Below, one piece after another: positions 35,223 through 45,300 of a stretch of 64,000 nt of DNA. Origin of the DNA: CAVYWD01 sp963772225 (GTDB taxonomy: Bacteria; Myxococcota; Myxococcia; Myxococcales; UBA5297); NCBI GenBank assembly GCA_963772225.1, contig CAVYWD010000001.1:744001-808000 (forward strand), in the 5' to 3' direction. Every line of letters begins with the position of its first letter. Positions within the stretch are counted from its first letter, which is position 1. The notes below the pieces were generated by a model, which did not search any database, had not been told where the DNA came from, and saw only the letters and a program-made list of their open reading frames with translations. Both the position numbers and the translations under genes were made by a program.

Positions 35223-36277
35223 GGTGCATCTCCAGCGGCGGCCTCATGGGCAAGGTATCGATCCGATTGCTGCAGCTCTTCATCGAGAGCCGCGATCGAA
35301 CCGATCTCGTCCATCGAGACACCAGCCCGAACGTGCACTTCATCGTCTTTCAGTTGCAGTCCAAAGCTGCGGGCATCAACGGCAAGCTCCGCCTGAAGAA
35401 GGTAGAGCTCGCGCAGCAAGAAGAGACTGTGAGTCGCGACGAACACCTGAATTCCGCTTCCACTGAGGCGAACGATGGCGCGCGCAATCTCCTTGATGAG
35501 TTTGGGATTCAGGTTTGCCTCGGGCTCATCCCAGAACAGAGCGCCCTTGTCCACCAGCGAGCCAGTGGCGATGAGCCGCGCCACCATGGCCAGCTTGCGC
35601 AAACCCTCCGCCACCAGATGCATTTCCGTGTTCGCGCCGAACCGGTTCAGATAAAACCGCCCAGAGGCTTCGAGGACAATCTTGCCCCCCAAGGCGACTT
35701 CCAGAGGCTCGAGAAGCGCCTTGATCCCTTGCTCGCGTGGCCCGCGCGCGAGCGGAGCTCCCAGCAAGACGCACATGTCGCGCCAAGTCTCCTCGAAGGG
35801 AAGGGCCGTCGTCTCATAGAGCGAAACGAAGCCCGGGTAAATCGTCATCAGCTCGCGCGTTGGAAGGAAGACCGGCGGCTTGTCGAGCCATGCGCCCGGA
35901 GAATCCGAAAGGAGCACCTCGGCCTTACTCTTGGTATTCAAGCTGAACGCAACGTTGACCCCCGGCTCATCACCCTTCAGCTCGACGTCGCAGCGCTGAA
36001 CGCCGGGGAGCCGGCGCGCCAACCTGCCGAGCTCATCGGGCCGAAACACGCCCAGGAGCTTCCTGGCGATGGCTCCCTTCAGGTAGGTCTCGCTCGGCAC
36101 CGCCTCCTTGGATTCGCGCTCTCCCTGGGCGCCGACGGCGAGCAGAGAGTAGACGAGCTTGAGCAGGTGGGACTTCCCAGTGCCGTTCTCCCCGACAAAC
36201 ACATTGAGGTTCTTGGCGAACTCGAACGTCGCATCCGAGAACACGGTGAAGCCTGTCACATGGAGCGATTGAATCAC
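35219..36277 (-). CDS. ABC/OLD-like AAA ATPase (predicted defence sensor)
   Basis: 352 aa. Walker A GENGTGKS at residues 29-36 follows an N-terminal FTVFSDATFEFAKNLNVFVG strand, as in RecF/OLD-like AAA_15/AAA_21 ATPases. A signature-like LVAEGLRKLA (221-230) precedes Walker B LFWDEPEANLNP (247-258) and the switch His in FVATHS (279-284). The SMC-like insert between A and B is short. No TOPRIM domain is fused, so it is not an OLD nuclease by itself; the nuclease-like partner is encoded just downstream with a 4-nt overlap. The start is a GTG at 36277. Confidence 0.85.
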   Translation of the reverse strand: MIQSLHVTGFTVFSDATFEFAKNLNVFVGENGTGKSHLLKLVYSLLAVGAQGERESKEAVPSETYLKGAIARKLLGVFRPDELGRLARRLPGVQRCDVELKGDEPGVNVAFSLNTKSKAEVLLSDSPGAWLDKPPVFLPTRELMTIYPGFVSLYETTALPFEETWRDMCVLLGAPLARGPREQGIKALLEPLEVALGGKIVLEASGRFYLNRFGANTEMHLVAEGLRKLAMVARLIATGSLVDKGALFWDEPEANLNPKLIKEIARAIVRLSGSGIQVFVATHSLFLLRELYLLQAELAVDARSFGLQLKDDEVHVRAGVSMDEIGSIAALDEELQQSDRYLAHEAAAGDAP

Positions 36278-36477
36278 GGCTCACCTCCGAATTGCCTCGC
36301 CAGCTCGGCAGCGGCTTCATGCGTTTCAATCGCAGCCACCGCTCGGTGCTCTCTCGCAGCGCTCGCGCTTTTTTGCCGACTCCACCCGGCTGACCCTTCC
36401 GCCGATGAGACCGTGCTCCAGGCGCGGCCGTCGGACTCTGCCATCGGTCGCCGGCGTTTGCCAGTAGAGGCATTCAT
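36274..36477 (-). CDS. Small ORF coupled to the ATPase gene (uncertain)
   Basis: 67 codons, Ser/Ala/Arg-rich, with a helical C-terminus (AAREHRAVAAIETHEAAAEL). Its TGA overlaps the ATPase GTG start as GTGA, the same coupling seen between the ATPase and nuclease genes, which is the main reason to list it. In the alternative frame, an ATG at 36526 overlaps the ligase stop. One base would join the two frames into a gene of about 84 codons that exactly fills the gap between ligase and ATPase. No homology recognised. Confidence 0.3.
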   Translation of the reverse strand: MNASTGKRRRPMAESDGRAWSTVSSAEGSAGWSRQKSASAAREHRAVAAIETHEAAAELARQFGGEP

Positions 36478-36522
36478 GGACCTCTGCCGCCTCGGGCCGC
36501 CGTCCGTGGGCGTCCGCTCGGC

Positions 36523-37518
36523 TCATGGCCCGCGGCTCGAGTCAGGGGACGCATTCGAGGCTCGCGGCAGGAGCGCGCGCACCTGGCGCAGCGCGTCCGC
36601 CTCCTCAGGCCGCTTGTCGGCTCTGTAGCGCTTCAGGCGAGCAAAGCGCAGCGCTGCGCCGCCGGGGTATTGCGGGCTCGCCTGCACGTCATTGAACGCG
36701 ACCTCCACAACCAGCTCCGGCCTGACGAGGACGGTGAGGCCGTTGCGGGCGATCTCTCGCGCGAGCAGCGCCTCGGTCTGCCAGCGGAGGAGCTCGTCGG
36801 TCATTCCCTTGAAGGTCTTTCCCAGCATGACGAACCCGCCGCGCTCGTCGTCGCGCGCGCCGAGGTGGAGGTTGCTCAGCCACCCCCTGCGGCGGCCGCT
36901 CCCCCACTCGGCCGCGAGCACGACCAGGTCGAGGGTGTGCGCGGGCTTCACCTTGAGCCATTCCTGCCCGCGGCGGCCGGCGGCATAGGCCGACGAGAGC
37001 GACTTGGCCGTCACGCCTTCGTGGCCTTCGGCGAGCGCGCGGGCCGCGAAGGCGGCGGCCTCGTCGAGTCGGGAGGTCGAGAGGCGGGGCATGCGCATCC
37101 CCTCAGGCGCGGCCGCCGCCAGGGCCTCCCAGCGCTCGGCGAGGGGTCTATCGATGAGCGTCTGGTCGCCGATGCGCAGGGCGTCGAAGAAGTAGACCCG
37201 CAGGGGAAGCTCCTCCCGTAGGCGAGCCACGTCGCGCTTGCGCCCGAACCGGCGCATCGTCTCCTGGAAGGGAAGCGGCCGAAGATCGGGCGCGAGCACG
37301 ATGGCCTCGCCGTCGAGCACCAGGCGCTGCTCCGGGAGAGCGCGAGTCCACTCCACGATCTCCGGGACGGCCTGCGTCAGCGGGTTCTGCCTCCGGCTGA
37401 AGACCTCGACACGCTCGCCGTCCTTGTGGACTTGGACGCGCGCGCCGTCGAGCTTGAACTCGATGGCCGCCTCGCTCAGGCGGCCGAGGGCGTCCGTGAC
37501 CCGTCCGCGTCCCCGCAA
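36523..37518 (-). CDS. ATP-dependent DNA ligase, 5'-truncated
   Basis: 331 codons from a TTG. The nucleotidyltransferase core is present: adenylation motif FKLDGARVQVHK with the nucleophilic Lys, motif III LDGEAIVL, motif IV HEGVTAKSL and motif V EWLKVKP. The OB-fold follows (LDLVVLAAEWGSGRR, GFVMLGKTFKGMTDE, PELVVEVAFNDVQ). Bacterial ligases of this type are about 500 aa, with an N-terminal DNA-binding domain of about 170 residues. Here that domain is absent, and the frame upstream of the TTG turns into Arg/Gly/Gln-rich nonsense without becoming ligase-like. The gene is therefore probably a remnant cut by a rearrangement near 37.5 kb, next to the divergent helicase gene. Confidence 0.8.
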   Translation of the reverse strand: MRGRGRVTDALGRLSEAAIEFKLDGARVQVHKDGERVEVFSRRQNPLTQAVPEIVEWTRALPEQRLVLDGEAIVLAPDLRPLPFQETMRRFGRKRDVARLREELPLRVYFFDALRIGDQTLIDRPLAERWEALAAAAPEGMRMPRLSTSRLDEAAAFAARALAEGHEGVTAKSLSSAYAAGRRGQEWLKVKPAHTLDLVVLAAEWGSGRRRGWLSNLHLGARDDERGGFVMLGKTFKGMTDELLRWQTEALLAREIARNGLTVLVRPELVVEVAFNDVQASPQYPGGAALRFARLKRYRADKRPEEADALRQVRALLPRASNASPDSSRGP

Positions 37519-37628
37519 ACGATCCCGATCCCGGCGTCCCTGCCTTCCCTGTCCTACTCCCCAGTTGGCTTGCCACCGCTCTTGCCGTTGGGTACAGGGT
37601 CTTCCCTCGAGCGAACCGCCGGTGGCCC

Positions 37629-38822
37629 ATGGGTACTCCTACCAAGCTTCCAGAAGGTCTGCGCCCCATCGCGTTCCTGCGCCAGAGCGCAGCGGAGCGC
37701 GAGGTCGCCGCCGCGCTGCACGAGCCGCTCGGCCTGGCCCTTCTCAGCAATTCGTCGTGCTTCACCCACTCGGTGCGCAAGCTGTTCACGCAGATTGTCG
37801 CCGCCCGCCCGGAGGCGCTTCTCGGCGAGCTGATCGACGCCCAGGCGAACGGCGCGTCGGACGTCGAGCAGGCGTGTTCTAAGTTCGGCGACTGGACGCA
37901 GCTCGATCGCTCGTTCCGGGCCTACTTCGAGTCGCTGTCGCGATGGCTCTACTACACCCACCCCGAGGCTCGACACGCGACCCCGCCGCCGGCCTCTCGA
38001 GCGGAGCTCGGGGACTGGGCCAGGGCGCATGCGGTCGAGCCGCTTTCGCAGCAGCCCTTCCCCGCGCTGGCCGACCTCGCGTCTCCTCAACTCCTGGCAC
38101 CGCTCAACCGTCCCAGAGGCGCCGTCCCGACCGTCGCCGATTTGGCCTGGCCATCGGCGGGCGATGCCGCGCGCGACCCGAGGCTCGCCCAAGTGGCCCG
38201 CGCCTGGCTGTGGTCGCACGCGGTCCTCGCGCGCCGGGCGGCCGAGCAACGGCGCCTGCGCGCCCTCGCGTGGGCGCAGCCCCCTCGACACCTCGCGCTG
38301 AAGGACCTCGCCGTGCGCGTCGGGAAGCGCGCCCAGGAGGCGCTGGCGCAACGGGCTGAACGCCCGGCGCCACCCTGGCATTCGGACGAGGGTGCGCTGC
38401 GCATCGTCGACCAGAAGGCCCTCTGGAGCCCTCGCTACCGAGAGACCGAGGTCACGGTAGAGCTCGATGCACCTCCGGGCATGCCGGTGCCCGTCCACTG
38501 CAAGTGCGGAGCGCCCGACCCCTGCCTTCATCAACTGAGCGCGCTCGAGGCTCTCCTCGACCTCCTTTACTCCGACAGCGGCGAGGCCGCGGCGCTGGCG
38601 CGCGAACTCTCGACGCCGGCCTGGGCTAGGACGCTGCGGGACCTCGACGAAGCCATGGCGCCACGCGCCCGTTCGCCGGGGGTCCGCGTCGAGGAGGGCC
38701 GCCTCGCCTTCAAGATCACGGTCGGCGCCGGGACGGCGTGGATTCGAGCCGTTCCTGCAGCGCCCGCTGAAGCGCGGCGGCTGGTCGAGCGGGCAGCGCC
38801 TCGGCTACTACGAACCGTTTGA
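37629..38822 (+). CDS. SNF2-family helicase, N-terminal part (frame broken)
   Basis: 397 codons. This is the N-terminal portion of a SWIM/SNF2 protein: a zinc-binding SWIM-like segment VPVHCKCGAPDPCLHQ (about residues 298-313) follows a helical region. The frame is convincing up to about 38750 (TVGAGTAWIRA), then runs out of protein-like sequence to a stop at 38822. The continuation is in the next frame (see the following entry). The full gene would span 37629-41844, about 1404 aa with one base removed. Helicases of this layout occur in defence islands and as chromatin-type remodelling ATPases. Confidence 0.75.
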   Translation: MGTPTKLPEGLRPIAFLRQSAAEREVAAALHEPLGLALLSNSSCFTHSVRKLFTQIVAARPEALLGELIDAQANGASDVEQACSKFGDWTQLDRSFRAYFESLSRWLYYTHPEARHATPPPASRAELGDWARAHAVEPLSQQPFPALADLASPQLLAPLNRPRGAVPTVADLAWPSAGDAARDPRLAQVARAWLWSHAVLARRAAEQRRLRALAWAQPPRHLALKDLAVRVGKRAQEALAQRAERPAPPWHSDEGALRIVDQKALWSPRYRETEVTVELDAPPGMPVPVHCKCGAPDPCLHQLSALEALLDLLYSDSGEAAALARELSTPAWARTLRDLDEAMAPRARSPGVRVEEGRLAFKITVGAGTAWIRAVPAAPAEARRLVERAAPRLLRTV

Positions 38823-41800
38823 TCAGTTCGAGATTCCTCACAAGCGCGCGGTCCTCGCGCTCCTGCACCGGCGAGCGGGCAGCAGCAACTCCCGCTCCGA
38901 TGGCGCCGAAAACTTGGACGCGCTCGAGCTGCTCGCTGGCTATCCGCACCTCTTCTTTGCCGACGACCCGAGCGCTCCGGTGACCGTCCGGCGCGGCGCT
39001 GCCGGGCTCGCCGTCCACCGCGAGAGCGACGGGACGTTCCGGCTCGCGCCGACCGTCGACGGCGACCTCGCGCTGGGAGCGCACCTGCTCGAGCGGGCAG
39101 GCAGCGGCCATCGCCAGGCCATCGCGGACAGGGCGAGGCACGAGTGCCTCCTGGTCGAGCTGTCGAGCGAGCTCGAGGCGGTCATCGCCGCGCTCGCTCG
39201 CAGACAAGCCGCCTTCCCTGCGGAGGCGATGGGCGAGCTGATGCGCCGACTCGAGCCCCTCGAGAGACTCTCGCCCGTCGCACTCGCCCCCGAGCTCGAG
39301 GGCGACGCCGTCGAGTCGGATCGCGCGCTGGTCGCCCGGCTGAGCCCCACGGCAGAGGGCAGGCTCGTCTTCGAGGCGCTGGTGCGCCCGCTGCCGGAGG
39401 TTGCCGCCGTCTCGCCCGCGGAAGGCCCGGCGCGGCTGAGCGGCTTTCGCGACGGGAGACGAGTCCACGTCGAGCGCGACTTCGACGCGGAGCTCTCGCG
39501 CGCCCGCGCGCTGCTCGCCGGGCTCCCGCTGCCGCCTCCCTCTCCCGAGAAGCCTTGGAGATATGAGCTCGAAGGCGACGCGGCCCTCGACCTCCTCTCG
39601 GCCGTCGAGCGCGCGGTCGGCCCCGAGCTCGTGGTCGAGTGGCCGCGCGACGCCCAGAAGGTCCGCGTCACCCGGCCCGCCGGGCCGGAGTCGCTCAAGG
39701 TGTCCATCGAGAGCCGGCAGGACTGGTTCGGACTGAGCGGCGAGGTGGAGGTCGACGGCGAGCGCATTGCCCTGGCGCTGCTGCTCGACGCCGCGCGGCG
39801 GGGCCGGCGGTACGTGCAGGTCGGGCCGGGCCGCTTCATGGCGCTCTCGGACGAGCTGCGCGCCCGCGCCGCCCGCGCGGCCGACGTGGTGCACCAAGGG
39901 CGCGCCGGCCTCGAGGCGAGCCTCGCCGCGGCCTCGGCACTCGACGATCTGCTCGACGCGTCGGGCGAGCTGAAGCTCTGCGATGAGTGGAGCGCGAGGG
40001 TCTCGCGCATGAGGGCCGCGCGCTCCTTCGAGCCGGAGCTGCCGGCGGGGCTCAAGGCCGAGCTGCGGCCGTACCAGGTCGACGGCTACCGCTGGCTCGC
40101 CCGCCTCGCCGAGTGGTGCGGGGGCGCGTGCTTGGCGGACGACATGGGCCTGGGGAAGACGCTGCAGGCGCTGGCCCTGCTCCTCGCGCGCGCCTCGAAA
40201 GGCCCGGCGCTGGTGGTGGCGCCGACCTCGGTCTGCTTCAACTGGCTGCGCGAGGCCGAGCGCTTCGCGCCGTCGCTCCACCTGCTGCCGTTCCGCGAGG
40301 GCGACCGGGCGGCGACGCTCGCCGCGCTCGGCCCGAACGACGTGCTCGTCTGCAGCTGGGGCCTGCTGGTGCTCCACGCCGAAGAGCTCGCGAAGGTGCC
40401 GCTCGCCACGCTGGTGCTCGACGAGGCCCAGGCCATCAAGAACCCCGCCACCCGGCGAGCGCGCGCGGCCAGGGAGCTGTCGGCCGAGTGCCGGGTGGCG
40501 CTCAGCGGAACGCCGCTCGAGAACCACCTGGGCGAGCTCTGGAGCCTGTTCCGGGTGGTCGCCCCGGGGCTGCTCGGGAGCTGGGAGGCGTTCCGGGAGC
40601 GCTTCGCCGCGCCCATCGAGCGCGACCTCGACCCGGAGCGGCTCGCCGCGCTGTCGCGGGTCGTGCGGCCGTTCATCCTGCGCCGCATGAAGAGCCAGGT
40701 CGCGACCGAGCTGCCCGCGCGAACGGAGGTCCGGCAGCTCGTCACCCTCTCGACCGCGGAGCGGAGCCTCTACGACGACGCCCGCATCGCCACGATGGCG
40801 CGCCTGGCGGAAGAGGCGGCGAACCCGCAGCAGAAGCGCTTCGAGGTGCTCGCCGCGCTGACCCGGCTGCGCCAGCTCGCGTGCCACCCGAAGCTCTTCG
40901 ACCCGGAGTCGGCGCTCGCCTCCTCGAAGCTCGCCCGCTTCCTGGAGATCGTCGACGAGCTCAAGGACAACGGCCATCGGGCGCTGGTGTTCAGCCAGTT
41001 CACGGGCCACCTGGCGCTCGTGCGCGAGAAGCTCGACGAGCGGGACGTGCGCTACCTCTACCTCGACGGCCAGACCCCCGAGGCCGAGCGCATCCGGAGC
41101 GTCGACGCCTTCCAGGCCGGAGAGGCCGACATCTTCCTCATCTCGCTCAAGGCGGGCGGCACGGGGCTCAACCTGACCGCCGCCGATTACGTCGTGCACC
41201 TCGACCCGTGGTGGAACCCGGCGGTGGAGGATCAGGCGACGGATCGCGCGCACCGGCTCGGCCAGACGAAGCCGGTGACGGTGTACCGGCTGGTCGCGAA
41301 GGGGACCATCGAAGAGGCCATCCTCGCGCTCCACGAGGAGAAGCGCGACCTCGTCGCCGGGGTGCTCGACGGCGCGGGGATGGCGGCGAAGCTGACGAAC
41401 GAAGAGCTGATGGCGCTGATCCGCGCCGGCGAGGGCGCGCCGGAGATCGACCGCGGCGAGGAGGTGGAGGCGAGCGACGCCGAGCCGCAGCCCGCCCTCT
41501 CCGTCGAGGCCAACCAGGGGACCGGCGCGGCGACGGGCGATCCGCTGCACTGGATCGTCGACGCTTTCCGCGCCTGGATCGAGAAACTCAACCCGGGGAG
41601 CGCCATCGTCAAGACCTACCCGCGTGCCGTGGAGCGCTTCCTCGCCTTCGCAGAGGCCCAGCTCGGGGCCGAGGCGCCCAGGGCCGATCTTTCCCGGGTC
41701 CTCGCGCTTGCGGTCCCGTACCGCGAAGCGCTCCGGAGCGGCCGCTTCCAGGCGCCGACGAGCGAGCCCATCGTGGCGCGGAGCGCGCTCAACAAGCTGC

Positions 41801-41844
41801 GGGAGTACGCCGAGGCGCGGGGGGACGCGGGGGGCGGGGGCTGA
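38752..41844 (+). CDS. SNF2-family helicase, C-terminal part with ATPase domain
   Basis: The frame becomes protein-like at about 38752 (FLQRPLKRGGWSSGQRLGYY) with no usable start codon until a TTG at 38914, so it continues the preceding entry after a +1 frameshift. The Snf2 ATPase is complete: Q-like LRPYQVDGYRWLARL, Walker A DDMGLGKTLQ, DEAQ box (LVLDEAQAIKNP), SGTPLENHL, then the C-terminal helicase lobe with FSQFTGHL, LISLKAGGTGLNLT and QATDRAHRLGQ. A tail of about 130 residues follows. It is an ATP-driven DNA translocase; the target is unknown. The gene is convergent with the large TPR gene that follows. Confidence 0.85.
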   Translation, partial: FLQRPLKRGGWSSGQRLGYYEPFDQFEIPHKRAVLALLHRRAGSSNSRSDGAENLDALELLAGYPHLFFADDPSAPVTVRRGAAGLAVHRESDGTFRLAPTVDGDLALGAHLLERAGSGHRQAIADRARHECLLVELSSELEAVIAALARRQAAFPAEAMGELMRRLEPLERLSPVALAPELEGDAVESDRALVARLSPTAEGRLVFEALVRPLPEVAAVSPAEGPARLSGFRDGRRVHVERDFDAELSRARALLAGLPLPPPSPEKPWRYELEGDAALDLLSAVERAVGPELVVEWPRDAQKVRVTRPAGPESLKVSIESRQDWFGLSGEVEVDGERIALALLLDAARRGRRYVQVGPGRFMALSDELRARAARAADVVHQGRAGLEASLAAASALDDLLDASGELKLCDEWSARVSRMRAARSFEPELPAGLKAELRPYQVDGYRWLARLAEWCGGACLADDMGLGKTLQALALLLARASKGPALVVAPTSVCFNWLREAERFAPSLHLLPFREGDRAATLAALGPNDVLVCSWGLLVLHAEELAKVPLATLVLDEAQAIKNPATRRARAARELSAECRVALSGTPLENHLGELWSLFRVVAPGLLGSWEAFRERFAAPIERDLDPERLAALSRVVRPFILRRMKSQVATELPARTEVRQLVTLSTAERSLYDDARIATMARLAEEAANPQQKRFEVLAALTRLRQLACHPKLFDPESALASSKLARFLEIVDELKDNGHRALVFSQFTGHLALVREKLDERDVRYLYLDGQTPEAERIRSVDAFQAGEADIFLISLKAGGTGLNLTAADYVVHLDPWWNPAVEDQATDRAHRLGQTKPVTVYRLVAKGTIEEAILALHEEKRDLVAGVLDGAGMAAKLTNEELMALIRAGEGAPEIDRGEEVEASDAEPQPALSVEANQGTGAATGDPLHWIVDAFRAWIEKLNPGSAIVKTYPRAVERFLAFAEAQLGAEAPRADLSRVLALAVPYREALRSGRFQAPTSEPIVARSALNKLREYAEARGDAGGGG

Positions 41845-41887
41845 AGAGCCCGTGCCGTGGCTTGTGCCTCGTCCTGCGTGAGCCAGT

Positions 41888-42357
41888 TCAGATCTTGAGC
41901 TTGTATTCTTTTTCAATCACCGCCGAGAGCTCGGGCCCCTTCCAGTACGGCTCGATCCACCGCACGCGCTGGTCCTGCCACGACGGATTCGCGCGCCGCC
42001 AGTGCCCGCGCACCATGAACCGGGCGAACAGCTCCGAATCGCCTCTCCTGCCCTCGGCGACCTGCAGCGCTCGCAGCTGCGAGATCGGGATTTTGCCCGG
42101 GAGGTAGAAGACGTCCTCGCTGGAGTACTTCCTGTGCAGGTCACTCGCTCGGTGATCCGCGCGCGCCTTTCTCTTCTTCCCCAGCCCATCGGCCATCGAG
42201 CTCACGAGCTTGGCCGGAGCTCGGCTTAGCGGCCACGCGACGTCGGCGGACGTCGAGTAGAGGACCGCGTTGAGCGCCCGATGGACCAGGCGCCTCGCCT
42301 CGGGGAGCCGGCCGATTCTCTCTTGCCGCGCCCGGCCTGGCGCCCGCGGGCCGTCCG
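41888..42357 (-). CDS. C-terminal piece of TPR/AcrVA2-like-motif protein (frame broken)
   Basis: The last ATG-initiated frame here (from 42205) encodes 105 aa, but the same frame is protein-like well upstream (RQERIGRLPEARRLVHRALN, then AVLYSTSADVAWPL), back to about 42350, where it meets the frame of the large gene upstream. It contains FMVRGHWRRANPSW and RVRWIEPYWKGPE, a motif I recall at the C-terminus of AcrVA2-type and related phage or mobile-element proteins. It should therefore be read as the end of the gene starting at 45440, separated from it by one extra base. Confidence 0.7.
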
Positions 42358-45300
42358 GCGAGGATGTCTTCGAGGCTCTCCGAATCCTCGAAGCTCAGTT
42401 CTCGGCGCAGGAGCGCGGGCCAATGGCCTTCTCGCGGGTCGAAGACCATGCTCAGGCTCAGCTCGCTTCGACCTTCGGGAGCGGGGAGGCGCTTGACGTA
42501 GACGGTGAGGACCTGCAGCCGCCGGCCGGCGAGCTCCTCCCTGGCGACGCTCAGCAACGCCTCGGCCGTCTCCAGGGTCGCGCGATCGGTGTAGACCTGT
42601 CCGAAGGAGGGAAACGGCAGGCGCAAGGCCCGCCCCTCGATGTCCAGGTTCGTCTGCGCGAGCATCCACGCCAATGACGCGTCCACGAAGAAGAGCTTGC
42701 GCCGGTGCAGCTCGAAGTTGACGCAGTGGTCGAGGTGCTCGCTCAGCCGGCGGTTCTCCTCGAGCGCTTCCTGCTCGTCCATTCCCCAGTCCAGGAACCG
42801 TTCGAAACGACCTCCTAAAAACGCTCGCATGGGGCCCAGGCGCGACACGTCCTCGCAGAGCGTCTGGGTCTCATCCCAGCCCGGCTGGCCGCGGACGTAG
42901 CGCACCGTCTCGCGGATGGCCTCGTCCAGGCCGGGGGCGAGCTCGCGAACGGCTTCGTGGCCGACCGGCGGCAGGGAATGGCACTGGACTGCGCTCGATT
43001 CACCCGCCGGGGCGCCGCGGGGCGGCGGCGCCCCGGATGGAGCCGAGCTCGCCGACGCCGAAGAGGCCGCGGCCGGCTCCGGCGGCCCCTCCCCCGCCGC
43101 CCTCGCGCGCGCGGTCTCCTCCAGCCACCGCGCCCCGCGCCCGGCGACCTCGATGGCTCGCTCTCGGCTCCAGCCAAGACCCGGGATCGAGTGTCTCAGC
43201 CCGAACGGCTTCTGGGCCGCAACCTCGTGGAGCCTCGCGACCGCCACCGCTTTGCGGAAGACCTGGGCGGGCGAGGTCGGCTCCAGCGCGAGGTGCGCCT
43301 CGGCCAGCCGCGCGGCGCTCTGCAGCTCCACCCACCGATGCGCCGCCGGGACATCGAGGAGGTCTCGAGCGGCCGCAGCGTCCCCGCGCTCCCGTGCGGC
43401 ATCGGACCTCCGGCACGCCCGTACCAGCGCTCCCACGGAACCCTCGCCTCTCGAGACACCCGGGCCGAGCGCGCGCGCGTCGACGGGGTCCGCGAGCCCG
43501 CCGCACACTGCCAGGTTCCACCTCACACTGCAGAGGCGCTCGTCGAGTCGCGCGCCGGCGCTGAACTGCCGTTGTGCTTCGGGGACCTCACCTGCCCGAA
43601 GGTGCGCGAGGCCTCTCAGGTGATGCAGGTGGCATGCGCGCGGAACCGGGAGGTCGGCGGGGGCGAGACCGTCGAGGATGCGCGCGGTCTCGTCCCAGCG
43701 GCCGCGGAGGGCCGCCACCTCGGCTTGCACCAGGACCAGCAGGGCGTGGCCGGGGCTCCGACTCAAGCCGAAGGCGGCGATGGCCGCGGCGAGGTCCACT
43801 TCCCGGCTGTTCGCGAGCTGCTGGGCGAGCTGCGCGAGAGCGGCGGGATCCCGCCGCCGCTCCCTGCGATGCTTCTCGGCGAGCTGCGCCATGTCGCCGC
43901 CATCCCTCCGGCACCGCCAGATCGCGTCGGCGAGCTCCATCTGCGCGGACTCGAAGCCGCTCGGATTGCAAAGCGAGAAAGGGGGCTCCGAGTCGGCCAG
44001 CAAGGGTCCTTCATCGGCCCCCTCGATCTCGGGCGGCACATCGCAGAGCGGGGCGATGTCAAGGCCCCGCTCCGTGGCAACGGCGGCGACGACCCGCAGC
44101 GCCTCGCAGTCTTGAGCCAGGCTCGTCTCGGGCGGCACCCGAGTGCTCCAGAGCCGCTCGAGCCCATTCGGCCCGACCCGAAACGCGCTAAGGCGCATCT
44201 CGCCTTCGACCCAGGCGAGCAGGAAGGCCAGGCGCTTCTCGAGAGAGACGGCCAGGGCGGCTCGTGCCTCGTAGCGCGTGCCGGGGAGTACCAGCGGCGC
44301 CGACGGCGGGCGACCGGGGAGCATCTCGACGAGCCCGAACGGCGCCTCCGGGTCTTCGCCTTCAGGTCCCCACACGGCGCAGAGCGCCAGGAAGCCTGCG
44401 CCGGAGGGATGAGCGACCAGGGCTTCCACCTGTCCGCACGAGGGAGGGCGCCAATCGATGCGGGCGCCGCGCTCGTCGCAGAGCTCGCTGTGCGCGCCGC
44501 TCTGCGCGAGCACCCGCGGGGGCTTCGAGCCCGGGACCGCGGCGAAGCTCCAGGCATTGCCGGGTCGCCCGCACACCCGCCACTCGTTCAGGTCGATCGC
44601 CACGACGCCCCGCTCCTCGCTGGGGTCTTTGAGCTGAGCCCAGAGGATTCGGCCGCCGGGGAGAGAGAGCGCGCTCTCGACGCCGCGGTCGGGGAGCATG
44701 AAGGGGCGCAAGGAGGTCCAGCGCACGACGTCGAGCGGGTCGCGCGACAGGTGCAGAACCTGGCCTCCACTTCCGACCAGGCGGATCGCGTCGCCTTCGA
44801 CCTCGACCGGCGGGCGGAACCCCAGGGCTTCGGGTGCGCGCAGCCACCCGATGCGCCGCGGCAGGCGATCCGAGACGTCGATCTCGCGGAGGAAGACCCA
44901 GCGGCCGTGCACGGAGACGAGCACCAGCGTGGCACCGCCGTCCGCGAGGGTCCGAGAAGGAATCGACTCGGCGCTCCAGAGCGAGGCGACCACGTCTGCC
45001 GTGGGCTCGCCCCGCTCGGCGCCCGGAAGGACGTGCTGCTCGATGCACCACTGGACACGGACCCTCTTCGCGCAGTCCTCGACCGCGACGAGCCAGGCCG
45101 CGGCCTCCTCCCCTTCCGCCGCCTCGGCGGCGCGGCGAGCGCTCTCGCGCGCCGAGACCCAGTCGCGACGAGCGCGCGCGGCCTCGAACGCGGCAGTCGG
45201 ACCCGCGAGCCGCTCCCGGGTCGAGAGCCGGCGGTGGAGGGCGTCGGCGCGCTCGGCCTCCGCCGGGTCGAGCCGCGCCCGTGCGGCGGTCAGGCCCTTT

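Noticed and set aside
37554..38534. Minus-strand open frame opposite the helicase 5' part
   Set aside because: Arg/Ala-rich shadow without motifs, overlapping a frame with a recognisable SWIM-type zinc segment.
38740..38765. Programmed +1 frameshift in the SNF2 helicase
   Set aside because: No slippery heptamer, rare-codon/stop arrangement or downstream structure is evident; an indel explains it more simply.
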